Position numbers and translations under genes: made by a program. From assembly GCA_963791625.1 (NCBI GenBank), contig CAWBTA010000009.1:1-64000 (forward strand): a stretch of 64,000 nt of DNA, given 5' to 3'. The DNA comes from JANMCE01 sp963791625 (GTDB lineage: Bacteria; Actinomycetota; Acidimicrobiia; Acidimicrobiales; Ilumatobacteraceae). Under the pieces are notes generated by a model, which was not told the DNA's origin, ran no database searches, and saw only the letters and a list, made by a program, of their open reading frames with translations. Below are positions 1 to 7,681 of the stretch, one piece after another; position 1 is the stretch's first letter, and every line of letters begins with the position of its first letter.

Positions 1-1313
1 CATTCAGTGCGGTAGCGCTCGATCTCGCTCTGCAGACGGGTGACGCGCTCGTCGAGTGCCCGCATGCGCGCGGCCATACGTGAACTTTCACTGGTGCCGC
101 GATCCAAGGACGATCGCAACGTGCGTAGTTCGCCGCGCACTTCGGCGGCTGCGCCGGCTGCGGTTGTGCCGAGCGCCAGTTCGACGGGAGCGTGATCATC
201 TTTGAAGCGATCACGTTCGGCGGCTAGTTCGGCTTCGGCGTCGTGCAGCTCGGCCTCGTCGGGCCCGAGGCGTTCGAGCCCGGCTTCGACGTCGACCAGT
301 TCGGTAGAAAGCCGCGCCGCTTCCGATTCGAGGTTGGCCACCACGCCCGTATCCATCAGTCGGCCGCGGTCGCGCTCAAGCGAACGACGGCGCTCGGTGA
401 GCACCGCACCGAGACCACGCACGCGTTCGGACAGCTGCTCGGCCCGAGTGAGCTGGTCACCAAGGTCGAAGCCACCCATTGCTGCCAGCTGGGCTTCGGT
501 GGAAATGATTTCGCCTTCAAGACGGGCGAGGCTTTCTTGCACCGTGCCCTGGTTCTGCGAGTGGTCCGTGCTCTCGGCGAGAAGCGTGGCGAGGCGATCA
601 CGATGTTGCGCCACTTCGCGTCCGGCAAGATACAAACGCAGGCCGTTCAGTTCCTTCACCAGATCACCGTGGCGCTTGGCGGCCTCAGCTTGACGCTCAA
701 GCGGACGCAACTGACGACGCACTTCGCGCAGCAGATCCTGCACGCGCAACAGGTTCCCCTCGGTCGCTTCCAGGCGACGCTCGGCCTTCTCTTTGCGCTT
801 GCGGTACTTCAACACACCGGCGGCTTCTTCGATGATGGAGCGGCGGTCTTCGGGCCGGGCGTTCAGCACCGCGTCGATCTGGCCCTGGCTGACAATGACG
901 TGCTGCTGACGGCCGACGCCGGAGTCACTCAGCAGGTCTTGTACGTCGAGCAGGCGAACGGGCGCTCCGTTGATCTGGTACTCACTCTCACCCGTGCGGA
1001 ACAGCGTGCGGGTAATGGTGACTTCGGTGAAATCGATGGGCAACAAGCCCGAGGAATTGTCGAGCGTAAGGCTCACCTCGGCCCGGCCAAGCGCCGGACG
1101 CTTGGCGGTACCGGCGAAAATCACGTCGTCCATCTTCTGGCTTCGAACCGCACTTGGCGCCTGCGCGCCGAGCACCCAGGCGATGGCGTCGACCACGTTC
1201 GATTTGCCGGAACCATTCGGACCGACAACAACGGTGACCCCCGGCTCAAGCGTGAGCGTGGTGGAGTCGGCGAAGGACTTGAACCCCTTGAGGGTGAGCG
1301 CTTTTAGGAACAC
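1..1313 (-). CDS. smc: Chromosome segregation protein SMC, N-terminal part (runs off left edge)
   Basis: SMC forms the ATPase ring of the bacterial condensin with ScpA and ScpB and organises and segregates chromosomes. The visible 437 codons start at a GTG followed by FLKALTLKGFKSFAD, the hallmark N-terminus of SMC. The Walker A motif GPNGSGKS is at residues 31-38, and the Q-loop segment VSQGQIDAVLNARPEDRR comes near residue 145. Glu/Arg/Leu-rich coiled coil then runs to the window edge. The hinge, second coiled coil and C-terminal ATPase half lie outside the window. It is the last visible gene of the rpmF-plsX-acpP-rnc-mutM-smc order common in Actinobacteria, separated from mutM by about 206 bases in which I see no gene. 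The start has no strong ribosome binding site, but the N-terminus fits the family exactly. Confidence 0.94.
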   Translation of the reverse strand, partial: MFLKALTLKGFKSFADSTTLTLEPGVTVVVGPNGSGKSNVVDAIAWVLGAQAPSAVRSQKMDDVIFAGTAKRPALGRAEVSLTLDNSSGLLPIDFTEVTITRTLFRTGESEYQINGAPVRLLDVQDLLSDSGVGRQQHVIVSQGQIDAVLNARPEDRRSIIEEAAGVLKYRKRKEKAERRLEATEGNLLRVQDLLREVRRQLRPLERQAEAAKRHGDLVKELNGLRLYLAGREVAQHRDRLATLLAESTDHSQNQGTVQESLARLEGEIISTEAQLAAMGGFDLGDQLTRAEQLSERVRGLGAVLTERRRSLERDRGRLMDTGVVANLESEAARLSTELVDVEAGLERLGPDEAELHDAEAELAAERDRFKDDHAPVELALGTTAAGAAAEVRGELRTLRSSLDRGTSESSRMAARMRALDERVTRLQSEIERYRTE

Positions 1314-1519
1314 AGAAACCCAAACAAAGATCCGTCAACACGGCCGGAAACCGTCTCCGACCCTACCAGGACCAGCGTCGGCCCGACCGCCCCGCCATCG
1401 TGCCCGCCGCATTCGCGCAAAGGATCCACTTCATTCGCGCAGAAGCCGGCGGGGTGAGCCGTTCTGAGCCGCAATCCTGCGTTATCCGCGAACAAACCGA
1501 TCGGAACGCGCGGTTGGCC

Positions 1520-2338
1520 TTAGCGCTGGCACGTCTTGCAGTAGTAGGTGCTGCGCCCGCTCCAGGCGACTCGCAGAATCGGGTTGCCGCAGTTCAGGCA
1601 CGGTTTTCCGCCTCGGGCGTGGACCTGGTGGTTGTGCTGGTACGAGCCGGGCGAGCCGAACAGGTCGACGTACTGCTCGTCGGCCAGGCTGCTTCCCCGC
1701 GCAACGATTGCCGAGCCGAGCACGCTTTGCATCGCGTCGTGCAGTCGGGCGACGGCCGGCTTGGTGAGCGTGTCGGCCCGCTTCAACGGTCGGATGCGGG
1801 CACGGTGGCAGATCTCATCGGCATAGATGTTGCCGATACCGGCGATGACCTTCTGATCCAGCAACATTGCCTTGAGCTGCCGATGCCGACCCTTCAACAG
1901 CCCGACCAACATGCTCGCGTCAACCGACAGCGCATCCGGACCCTGGTTGATAACGGCCGTGTGATCGACGAACGGTGGCACCACCATCACTTCGCCAAAG
2001 GTGCGCGGATCGACGAACAGCAACTCTCCCCCGTCGACGAACGGCAAGGCAACGTGCGTATGTTTCGGCCGCTCACCCGCAGTTGGCAGCCACAGCAACT
2101 GGCCACTCATCCGCAGATGGATCAGCGCCCGCGCCTCGTCGTCCAGGTCGAGCCAGAACCACTTGCCATGACGTCCGGTGCCAACGACCGTACGACCAGT
2201 CAGACCTGCTTCGACCAGGGCGGCTGAGGTGCGGCGAACGGTCCGGGCTCCGGTGGCGTTGACCTCGCCGATCGTGCGACCGACGGCCACTTCATGGACG
2301 CCGCGGCGAACGGTTTCAACCTCGGGAAGTTCAGGCAT
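1520..2338 (-). CDS. mutM: Formamidopyrimidine-DNA glycosylase (Fpg/MutM), likely translated from an internal start
   Basis: Fpg excises 8-oxoguanine and other oxidised purines and nicks the abasic site. Starting at the internal ATG gives a normal 272-residue protein beginning MPELPEVE. In this family Met is removed and Pro2 is the nucleophile that forms the Schiff base, so an enzyme fused behind RNase III should be inactive unless translation restarts here. Other family features are present: GRHGKWFWLDL with the beta-hairpin Lys, and a C-terminal zinc finger whose four Cys follow the pattern C-x2-C-x16-C-x2-C, ending CKTCQR. No good Shine-Dalgarno sequence precedes the internal ATG, which suggests translational coupling or an assembly error in the joined frame. 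It is encoded inside the same frame as rnc. Confidence 0.85.
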   Translation of the reverse strand: MPELPEVETVRRGVHEVAVGRTIGEVNATGARTVRRTSAALVEAGLTGRTVVGTGRHGKWFWLDLDDEARALIHLRMSGQLLWLPTAGERPKHTHVALPFVDGGELLFVDPRTFGEVMVVPPFVDHTAVINQGPDALSVDASMLVGLLKGRHRQLKAMLLDQKVIAGIGNIYADEICHRARIRPLKRADTLTKPAVARLHDAMQSVLGSAIVARGSSLADEQYVDLFGSPGSYQHNHQVHARGGKPCLNCGNPILRVAWSGRSTYYCKTCQR

Positions 2339-3037
2339 TGACACGTTGGCGCAAGCGAACGCGCCGGCTTCGCGAGCCGCGGCGACCTCGGCCAACTTCT
2401 TGCTGCGCCCTTCACCGCGACCCAGCACTTCGTTGTTCACTCGGACCTCGGCGAAGAAACTCTTTTTATGATCGGGTCCTTCTTCGCGAAGCACATACAC
2501 CGGCGTCTTCATATCGAGACGGGCCAAGAGTTCCTGCAGTGCCGTCTTCTGGTCGAGATCATCAAGCTGTGACACGGCGCGCTCCAGACCCGGCCCGATC
2601 AGTCGCCCGATCAAGGCGCCGGCCTGCTCGATACCGCCGTCGAGATACACCGCGCCGATGACCGCTTCGAGCGCGTCGGAAAGGATCGACGGTTTGTCAT
2701 GACCATCGGCCATGGCCTCACCCTTCCCGAGTCGAAGCTCGCCGCCCAGCGCGATCTCGCGAGCAACATCAGCCAGAGACATTGCGTTCACCACCGCCTT
2801 ACGAAGGTCGGTGAGCTTGCCTTCAGGCAGGTCGGCGTGTCGGCGGTAGGCGTGCTCGGCCACGACGAAGCCCAAGATGGCGTCACCCAGAAACTCGAGC
2901 CGTTCGTTCGAGTCGGTTCCGGGATGTTCGGAGCACCACGAGCGGTGCGCCAGCGCTTGGGCAAGCAAAGACGCGTCGGTGAACTGGTACCCGATGCGAC
3001 GGCTCAGGCCATCAAGATCGGGGCGGGATGGGGTCAC
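1520..3037 (-). CDS. rnc: Ribonuclease III joined in frame to formamidopyrimidine-DNA glycosylase (single 505-codon frame)
   Basis: Residues 1-233 are a full-length RNase III, which cleaves double-stranded RNA in rRNA and mRNA processing. The signature NERLEFLGD is at residues 44-52 with the catalytic Glu and Asp residues, and a double-stranded RNA binding domain occupies about residues 165-231, ending in KKLAEVAAAREAG. There is no stop codon: the frame passes directly into MPELPEVETVRRGV, the start of Fpg/MutM, and continues to a stop at 1520. The RNase III start overlaps the acpP stop by 4 bases, so the two are translationally coupled. Either this is a real fusion, a stop codon has been lost, or the assembled sequence lacks one base: one added base would let rnc end in a TGA just inside mutM. 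The rnc domain assignment is certain; the fusion is not. Confidence 0.85.
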   Translation of the reverse strand: MTPSRPDLDGLSRRIGYQFTDASLLAQALAHRSWCSEHPGTDSNERLEFLGDAILGFVVAEHAYRRHADLPEGKLTDLRKAVVNAMSLADVAREIALGGELRLGKGEAMADGHDKPSILSDALEAVIGAVYLDGGIEQAGALIGRLIGPGLERAVSQLDDLDQKTALQELLARLDMKTPVYVLREEGPDHKKSFFAEVRVNNEVLGRGEGRSKKLAEVAAAREAGAFACANVSMPELPEVETVRRGVHEVAVGRTIGEVNATGARTVRRTSAALVEAGLTGRTVVGTGRHGKWFWLDLDDEARALIHLRMSGQLLWLPTAGERPKHTHVALPFVDGGELLFVDPRTFGEVMVVPPFVDHTAVINQGPDALSVDASMLVGLLKGRHRQLKAMLLDQKVIAGIGNIYADEICHRARIRPLKRADTLTKPAVARLHDAMQSVLGSAIVARGSSLADEQYVDLFGSPGSYQHNHQVHARGGKPCLNCGNPILRVAWSGRSTYYCKTCQR

Positions 3038-3324
3038 TTCACCCGGCTGTAGACGTAATCAACGGCATCACGAACGCTCTTCAGATCTTCGAGATCTTCG
3101 TCTTCGATGCGAAACCCAACGGTGCGCTCGGACAGTTCCTCTTCAAGGCCCTCGACCAGTTCGATCAGGGCGAGGGAGTCGCAGTCGAGATCGTCGGCAA
3201 AGCTCTGGCCTTCGCTGATGGTGCCGGGTTCGATTTCGAGGATGTCGGCCAGCCGGTCACGAACCATTTCGAAAACTTCGGATCTCGTCATGGGGGTGCG
3301 GTTCACGTGGGTCTCAGCAGGCAT
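3034..3324 (-). CDS. acpP: Acyl carrier protein
   Basis: This is a small acidic carrier that holds growing acyl chains on a 4'-phosphopantetheine arm during fatty acid synthesis. The attachment site is Ser50 in DLDCDSLALIEL, the expected D-S-L context before helix II. The frame has 96 residues. Family members are nearer 80, so the start may instead be the ATG at 3291 (MTRSEVFEMV); neither has an obvious ribosome binding site. The Cys before DSL is unusual, since Met or Leu is more typical there, but does not remove a key residue. The gene lies between plsX and rnc, overlapping rnc by 4 bases. It therefore sits among phospholipid and fatty acid genes as usual. Confidence 0.93.
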   Translation of the reverse strand: MPAETHVNRTPMTRSEVFEMVRDRLADILEIEPGTISEGQSFADDLDCDSLALIELVEGLEEELSERTVGFRIEDEDLEDLKSVRDAVDYVYSRVK

Positions 3325-3364
3325 GCCGACAATGATAGCGACCTCGGCCGCCGCAGGAGGATTG

Positions 3365-4348
3365 CTAATCGGCTGGCTTGAGCGCAGCGCGCAACGCTCC
3401 GACGAGATCGGCTTGCACCATGTCGGCTCCGACCTTGATGGCGTTGACCATGGCGGTCGAACTGGAGGAACCGTGGCTGATGATGCACACGCCGTCGACG
3501 CCGAGCAGCATGGCGCCGCCGTAGGTTTCGGGGTCGAGCGTGGCGTACAGCTCGAGCAGCGCGGGCAGCAGCGCGTCAGCGTGTTCCTTGTACTCGGGCT
3601 TACTGGCGAACGCGGCGAGCAGGCCCTTCACGATGGTCTTCACTCCACCTTCGAGCGCCTTCAACACCACGTTGCCGGTGAAGCCGTCGGTGACTACCAC
3701 GTCGACGTGAGTGGTCATGATGTCTCGACCCTCGACGTTGCCGACGAAATTGATACCGCTCGCAACAGTCAGCAGTTCGAACGCTTCTTTGCGGAGGATG
3801 TCGCCCTTGCCGGCTTCCTCCCCAATGCTCAGCAGACCAACGCGAGGGTTCTCGATGCCGAAGCGCTTGGTGGTGTAGACCGAGCCCATCTGGGCGAACT
3901 GCACCAGCCAGTCGGCCTGCACATCGGCATTGGCGCCGGCGTCAAGCAGCACGGTCGGGCGTGCACCCGGGACCGGGATAGGGGTGGCAATGGCCGGGCG
4001 GTTGACGCCCTTGATGCGGCCCATGCGGAACAGGGCCGACGCCATGGTGGCACCGGTGTTGCCGGCCGACAACATGGCCGACGCCTTGCCATCTCGCACG
4101 GCTTCGGCGCAACGAACAAGGGACGAGTCCTTCTTGCGACGCACACCACCGGCCGCGTCCTCATCCATCTCGATGACTTCGCTGGCCTCGATAGTGGGCA
4201 ACCCGTGATCGCCAAGCTCGGCCGTGCGGCCGACGAGCACAACGGGAATACCGTGATCGGCATGGGCCTTCACCGCCCCCGCGACGATTTCGCCGGGGGC
4301 TTTGTCGCCGCCCATCGCGTCAACGGCGATGGGGAGCATGTCGTTCAT
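3365..4348 (-). CDS. plsX: Phosphate acyltransferase PlsX
   Basis: PlsX converts acyl-ACP to acyl-phosphate, the donor for PlsY in the first step of phospholipid synthesis, and works at the membrane surface. The 327-residue protein begins MNDMLPIAVDAMGGDKAPGE, with the family's AVDAMGGD motif. It also has LSAGNTGATMASAL, VLLDAGANAD, NVEGRDI and VTDGFTGNVVLK, all conserved in PlsX. The ATG shares its A with the rpmF stop (TGATG), which fixes this start over longer in-frame possibilities. The neighbour acpP supplies the substrate carrier. The length is normal and no motif is missing. Confidence 0.95.
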   Translation of the reverse strand: MNDMLPIAVDAMGGDKAPGEIVAGAVKAHADHGIPVVLVGRTAELGDHGLPTIEASEVIEMDEDAAGGVRRKKDSSLVRCAEAVRDGKASAMLSAGNTGATMASALFRMGRIKGVNRPAIATPIPVPGARPTVLLDAGANADVQADWLVQFAQMGSVYTTKRFGIENPRVGLLSIGEEAGKGDILRKEAFELLTVASGINFVGNVEGRDIMTTHVDVVVTDGFTGNVVLKALEGGVKTIVKGLLAAFASKPEYKEHADALLPALLELYATLDPETYGGAMLLGVDGVCIISHGSSSSTAMVNAIKVGADMVQADLVGALRAALKPAD

Positions 4349-4527
4349 CAATCGACGTCGACAGCGACGCGGTTCTTGTACCAACCGCACGCACCACACA
4401 CCGTGTGGGGCAACTTGGCAGCGCTGCAACGCGGGCACAGGCTGCGGGCAGGCGCGGACAGCGTCCAGGCCGATGCGCGGCCGGCGCGGGTGCGAGCTTT
4501 CGACTTCTTCTTCTTCGGGACAGCCAT
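4348..4527 (-). CDS. rpmF: 50S ribosomal protein L32
   Basis: L32 is a small zinc-binding protein of the large ribosomal subunit. The 59-residue protein starts MAVPKKKKSKARTRAGRA, the canonical L32 N-terminus. It carries two C-x2-C knuckles (CPRC and CGAC) that bind zinc. The gene lies between DUF177 and plsX, exactly where L32 sits in most bacteria, and its stop overlaps the plsX start by one base. A purine-rich AGGAGA about 7 bases upstream of the ATG is a good ribosome binding site. Confidence 0.95.
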   Translation of the reverse strand: MAVPKKKKSKARTRAGRASAWTLSAPARSLCPRCSAAKLPHTVCGACGWYKNRVAVDVD

Positions 4528-4598
4528 GACGAGGTCTCCTCTTGCGAACCGGGAAAGTGTAGCCGCCCTCCCCTCTCAAGGGGAAATGGGTGCGCGCT

Positions 4599-5111
4599 CT
4601 AGTCCTTGAGCTGGGACTTTAGAGCGTCGAGACCGGACCAGCGGGCGTCGGTTGGGGCCGAGGTGTGACCGCAGTCGTGCTCGTTGCGGTTCGCGCCGCA
4701 CTCGGCGCACAGACCGGCACAATCGGCTTTGCAGAGGGGTGCGATCGGCAATTCGAAGACGATGGCTTCCCGGGCGAGGGGTTCGAGGTCAAGCTGTTCG
4801 CCGTCGAACTCGTAGATGTCCTCGCTGGCGGGCGTCTTCTGAAACAACTCCAGGACGTTGACGTCGGCTCGTCCAGAAGCGTCGCCAAGACAGCGGCGGC
4901 ACTCGGCCTTCCACGGCGCGCTGATGTTGCCGGACACGGTGACACCGTCGCTGAGGCTTTCCAGAACCAGGTCGAGCGTGACTTCGGTGCCCTCCGGCAA
5001 CGTGACGTCACCGATGACCAGTTCGCCCACCGGCGCGGTGAGTTGCACCACCTTTCGGGTTCCGGGGCGCCGCACCACCTCCAGCACATTGAGGACGAAC
5101 GGGCTGGTCAT
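4599..5111 (-). CDS. DUF177 / YceD family protein
   Basis: This 170-residue protein belongs to the YceD (DUF177) family, which is almost always encoded directly upstream of rpmF and is linked to 23S rRNA accumulation or ribosome assembly. It has the family core around WKAECRRCLGDASG and a C-terminal cysteine cluster, CKADCAGLCAECGANRNEHDC, that probably binds a metal. The stop of the upstream coiled-coil gene overlaps its start by one base (TGATG-like), so it belongs to the same operon. The molecular activity of the family is not settled. The assignment rests on both motif and synteny. Confidence 0.88.
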   Translation of the reverse strand: MTSPFVLNVLEVVRRPGTRKVVQLTAPVGELVIGDVTLPEGTEVTLDLVLESLSDGVTVSGNISAPWKAECRRCLGDASGRADVNVLELFQKTPASEDIYEFDGEQLDLEPLAREAIVFELPIAPLCKADCAGLCAECGANRNEHDCGHTSAPTDARWSGLDALKSQLKD

Positions 5112-5677
5112 CAGTCGAGATCCTGATCGAAGAACGCCTGACTACTCGCCTCTTCACGGCGGGCCTCTTCACGCGACGGAACGGCGGCCACCTGACCGGT
5201 GAGCGGGCCGTTCAACTTTTCGCGACCCTGCATGACCGTCTTGTGGACCTTCTCGAGGATGATCTGGAACGAGGCGAGACGCTGATCGCAAAAGTCTTCC
5301 ACCTGATGCTGCATGCGACGGGCTTCGGTTTCGGCCGAGTCGACCACTTGGCGGGCGCGCAGCTCGCTAGCACGCACCACTTCGGTGCGCTGCACCATGC
5401 GTTCGGCCTGCGCCCGCGCCGAATCGAGAATGTCGTCGGCTTCGCGCTGCGTCTTGGCGAGGAACTCGTCACGTTCCTTCAGCATCCAGCGAGCCTGGCG
5501 AAGATCATCGGGGAAGCGATTGAGTGACTCTTCCAAGAGCTCGATGATCTCGTCACGGTTGATCATCGGAGACGCCGACAACGGGATGGTGCGAGCCGTC
5601 GCGATGATGTCGATAACGCGTCGAAGAATCGCCTCGGAGTCGTGAACGGGCTGATCTTCTTCGTAGTAGTTGCTCAT
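5111..5677 (-). CDS. DivIVA-like / ATP synthase b-like coiled-coil protein
   Basis: This 188-residue soluble protein is dominated by a charged coiled coil from about residue 45 to 150, with heptad-like stretches such as KERDEFLAKTQREADDILD and AETEARRMQHQVEDFCD. It has no signal peptide and no membrane segment. Similar proteins next to coaD and rpmF in Actinobacteria are annotated as DivIVA-domain or ATP synthase subunit B-like proteins and may have a scaffolding role in growth or division. I do not see the canonical DivIVA N-terminal membrane-binding motif. The start overlaps the coaD stop by 4 bases, giving tight coupling. Confidence 0.8.
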   Translation of the reverse strand: MSNYYEEDQPVHDSEAILRRVIDIIATARTIPLSASPMINRDEIIELLEESLNRFPDDLRQARWMLKERDEFLAKTQREADDILDSARAQAERMVQRTEVVRASELRARQVVDSAETEARRMQHQVEDFCDQRLASFQIILEKVHKTVMQGREKLNGPLTGQVAAVPSREEARREEASSQAFFDQDLD

Positions 5678-6150
5678 GAATGCAGGTCTTTCAGGAACCG
5701 GGCGACAGGCGCCGGCACCAGGGCTGAGACATCGCCGCCGAGGCGGGCGATGTCACGGATGAAGGATGAAGCAACGAACCCTCTGGCGGGGTCGCACGGA
5801 ACGAAGACGCTAGCAACACCGGCGACGGCCCGGTTCGTGTGGGCCATGGTGGTCTCGTATTCAAAGTCGGCAACCGTACGTAAACCCTTGACGATGAAAT
5901 CGACCTTGAGTTCTCTCGCGGCGTCAACGACGAGGCCCTGACGGGTGGTAACGGTTACGTGGGGCAGGTGGGAAACCGACTCTTCGATCATGGCCACCCG
6001 CTGGTCGAAGGTGAACAACGAGCCGGGTTTCTGCGGGTTTCCCATGATGCAGACGATGACGGGACCGAAAAGGGCATGCGCCTGTTCGACCACGTCGAGG
6101 TGGCCCGAATGAAACGGATCAAAGCTGCCCGGGAACAGCGATAGCGGCAC
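5674..6150 (-). CDS. coaD: Phosphopantetheine adenylyltransferase
   Basis: CoaD transfers AMP from ATP to 4'-phosphopantetheine, the penultimate step of coenzyme A synthesis. The 158-residue length is normal. The nucleotidyltransferase motif PGSFDPFHSGHLDV is at residues 7-20, with the HxGH signature as HSGH. FIVKGLRTVADFEYE is the substrate-binding loop, and the C-terminal ATP site usually written ISSSxxR appears as VASSFIRDIA. The position between rsmD and the coiled-coil gene is the conserved actinobacterial order. CoA made here also feeds acpP, encoded downstream. Confidence 0.95.
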   Translation of the reverse strand: MPLSLFPGSFDPFHSGHLDVVEQAHALFGPVIVCIMGNPQKPGSLFTFDQRVAMIEESVSHLPHVTVTTRQGLVVDAARELKVDFIVKGLRTVADFEYETTMAHTNRAVAGVASVFVPCDPARGFVASSFIRDIARLGGDVSALVPAPVARFLKDLHS

Positions 6151-6185
6151 GAGTCAATGTTACGTCGCTACGTTCGGGAATCGCG

Positions 6186-6707
6186 TTACGCCCGTTCCAG
6201 GAATGTGACCCAGGTCTTGCCGTACCGCTTCTCCCGAAGGACTTCCCAGCCCTCTGGCGGCGTGATCGTGCGGTTCGATTCGGCCACTACAAGCGGCGCA
6301 GTGACACCTTGCAACAGCTCGTTCCATTGACTGAAGTCATAGGGAGGGTCGGCCAGCACGAGGTCGAAATCGGCTGCTTTGCCTTGTGAGACAAAGGTCA
6401 TTGCATCAGCAACCACCACATCGGCTCGATCAGACAATCCGGTCACTTCCAGGTTCGAGCGAATGGCGTCAAGCGCTGGCCGGGCGCGTTCCACAAACGT
6501 GCAATGCGCCCCATAGCGACTCAGCGCCTCAATGCCGAGCGCACCACTTCCGGCAAACAGGTCAAGCACCTTGGCGTCATCGAGCGCGTCCATGCTGGCC
6601 AGTGAGTTGAAGATCGCCTCGCGCACCCGGTCTGACGTCGGGCGCGTGTCGGCGCCGTCGGGGGCTTCTAGACGACGTCCTTTTGCTTCACCGGCGACAA
6701 CACGCAT
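6186..6707 (-). CDS. rsmD: 16S rRNA (guanine966-N2)-methyltransferase RsmD
   Basis: RsmD methylates the N2 of G966 in 16S rRNA using S-adenosylmethionine. The protein starts MRVVAGEAKGRRL, as RsmD proteins do; an ATG 39 bases upstream is in frame but adds a non-conserved Arg-rich extension. The SAM-binding motif VLDLFAGSGALGIEAL and the catalytic motif LADPPYDF (DPPY) are both present. RPTSDRVREAIFNSL is the conserved N-terminal RNA-binding stretch. In most Actinobacteria recG lies next to rsmD. Here about 5 kb of accessory genes separates them. Confidence 0.94.
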   Translation of the reverse strand: MRVVAGEAKGRRLEAPDGADTRPTSDRVREAIFNSLASMDALDDAKVLDLFAGSGALGIEALSRYGAHCTFVERARPALDAIRSNLEVTGLSDRADVVVADAMTFVSQGKAADFDLVLADPPYDFSQWNELLQGVTAPLVVAESNRTITPPEGWEVLREKRYGKTWVTFLERA

Positions 6708-6730
6708 GGCGTGCACTCTAAGGTGCGGCC

Positions 6731-6916
6731 ATGGACGTCGAAGCAACCATCATCTGTGTTGACTGCGGCAGCCGCTGCCACCTCATCAGTTTCGCCCCCG
6801 AAGAAGGCTGGCAACCCGGTGACATCGTTGCCTACCGCTGCGAAGACTGCCTGGACCGATGGGACCTCGTCATTCCGGACGATGACGAAGAGAGACGCGG
6901 CGACCGGACGTACTGA
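6731..6916 (+). CDS. Small zinc-ribbon-like protein
   Basis: This is a 61-residue acidic protein with two C-x2-C pairs, CVDCG at residues 9-13 and CEDCLDRW at residues 38-45, the layout of a single zinc ribbon. It has no signal peptide or membrane segment. It is divergent from rsmD, with only 23 bases between the two starts, so the promoters must overlap. I do not recognise a family name. Small zinc ribbons of this type often bind nucleic acid or act as accessory factors, but nothing here proves a function. Confidence 0.6.
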   Translation: MDVEATIICVDCGSRCHLISFAPEEGWQPGDIVAYRCEDCLDRWDLVIPDDDEERRGDRTY

Positions 6917-6917
6917 G

Positions 6918-6990
6918 TCACCACAGGTTGGCCAGGGCGAGCCAGGCTTCGGCAAATGTACGCGCCGGCTGAGGCGGAGTTTCTCAAACT
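6918..6990 (-). pseudogene. Decayed 3' end of an M20-type peptidase gene
   Basis: On the minus strand this stretch reads AEAWLALANLW followed by TGA. It matches TEAWLALADLW plus stop at the end of the intact M20 gene whose stop is at 7682. A few bases upstream both also share LRL, with nucleotide identity through GAAA.TCCGCCT, but here about 11 extra bases break the frame. It is therefore a remnant of a second copy of that gene, left downstream of the zinc-ribbon gene. The homology is short (about 60 bases), so the exact upstream limit is uncertain. Confidence 0.6.
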
Positions 6991-7049
6991 GTTAGCAGTT
7001 GTTTCGCGTTTTCCCGATGACAGACGAGTCCTAGATGCGTACGGTGAAT

Positions 7050-7067
7050 GATGGCTGCGCAGCCATC
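7050..7067. promoter_or_regulatory. Perfect 18-base palindrome upstream of the FN3 protein gene
   Basis: GATGGCTGC is followed directly by its complement GCAGCCATC with no spacer, 30 bases before the ATG of the secreted FN3 protein. A dyad without a loop suits a dimeric DNA-binding protein better than a terminator. No regulator gene is adjacent, so the role is inferred only from position. Confidence 0.35.
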
Positions 7068-7096
7068 TCACCACTCCATCAAACAGAGGGAATCTG

Positions 7097-7588
7097 ATGT
7101 CTTCACTTAGCAGTCGATTGACGCTGGTACGCGCCGCAACTCTTGGTGCCGCCGCTCTAGCTACCATCATCGGTGCATCGTCGGGCGCCGCCTTTGCGGG
7201 CGGATCTCGACCGAAGCCACCGCCGCCACCGACCACTGTGCCGGTCGCCACGACCTCGGCGCCACGGGACTTGTCGGCCCCAACGGTCCCGAACAACTTC
7301 CGCCCACTCGTGATCCCGTACCGAATTCCAGATCCGCACCAACTGGACATCCAGTGGGATCAGTCGACCGACAACATCGACGTATCCAGCAATCTGGACT
7401 ATCGGGTCTACCTGAACGGCGTGTCTCAGGGTCTCGTCTGTGCCGGGAGGCCGTACTGCTTCGGGGAATCGAGTGTCCGTCTCTCAAATCTGGTGCCCGG
7501 CGCCACCTATCGACTGTCGGTCGAAGCCATCGACCGCTCGGGCAACACCTCCGCCCGCAGCGCCGACTACGTGTTTGTCGGCGTGTAG
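7097..7588 (+). CDS. Secreted protein with one fibronectin type III-like domain
   Basis: This 163-residue protein has a Sec signal peptide: basic N-terminus to about residue 12, hydrophobic core through ATLGAAALATIIG, and an AFA-type cleavage site near residue 34. A Pro/Thr-rich linker (KPPPPPTTVPVATTSAP) follows. About residues 65-163 form a fibronectin type III-like beta-sandwich, with the marks DYRVYLNG, VPGATYRLSVEAIDRSGNTS and a final YVFV. Two Cys (VCAGRPYCFG) could form a disulfide. It is probably a surface or extracellular adhesion or carbohydrate-binding accessory protein. GAGGGA 8 bases before the ATG is a fair ribosome binding site. It lies between fragments of a duplicated M20/methyltransferase pair, so it may have been inserted there. 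Confidence 0.75.
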   Translation: MSSLSSRLTLVRAATLGAAALATIIGASSGAAFAGGSRPKPPPPPTTVPVATTSAPRDLSAPTVPNNFRPLVIPYRIPDPHQLDIQWDQSTDNIDVSSNLDYRVYLNGVSQGLVCAGRPYCFGESSVRLSNLVPGATYRLSVEAIDRSGNTSARSADYVFVGV

Positions 7589-7616
7589 CCGAATCCATCT
7601 GCCATCAACCTGGTTG

Positions 7617-7648
7617 CTCGCACCCCGCAACATTTAGCGGGATGCGAG
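7617..7648. terminator. Possible hairpin after the FN3 gene
   Basis: CTCGCACCCCGC and GCGGGATGCGAG form 12-base arms with one mismatch around an 8-base loop, 29 bases after the FN3 stop. No T-run follows. It overlaps the methyltransferase remnant, whose parental sequence also contains part of this dyad, so the hairpin may be incidental. Confidence 0.35.
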
Positions 7649-7668
7649 TGGCCAGGTCCGGCGGCGGG
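7622..7668 (-). pseudogene. Decayed 3' end of the neighbouring methyltransferase gene
   Basis: On the minus strand this reads PPDLATRIPL, against PPELAMRIPL near the C-terminus of the intact methyltransferase at 9037-9867. The DNA matches over about 40 bases, including CCCGCTAAATGTTGCGGG against CCCGCTGATGTTGCGGG, where one extra base breaks the frame. It lies just beyond the stop of the intact M20 gene. With the M20 remnant at 6918 it implies a former tandem copy of the M20-methyltransferase pair. Confidence 0.6.
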
Positions 7669-7681
7669 GGCCACACCATCT

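Noticed and set aside
243..1307. Long plus-strand open frame of 354 codons
   Set aside because: It is antisense to smc, whose Walker A, Q-loop and coiled coil are clear on the minus strand. High GC makes such shadow frames common.
1520..3037. Explaining the rnc-mutM joint by the same extra-base error as the other breaks
   Set aside because: Removing one base from the end of rnc would push it into a third frame that stays open far into mutM. Only adding a base gives a normal stop, so the artefact pattern does not fit.
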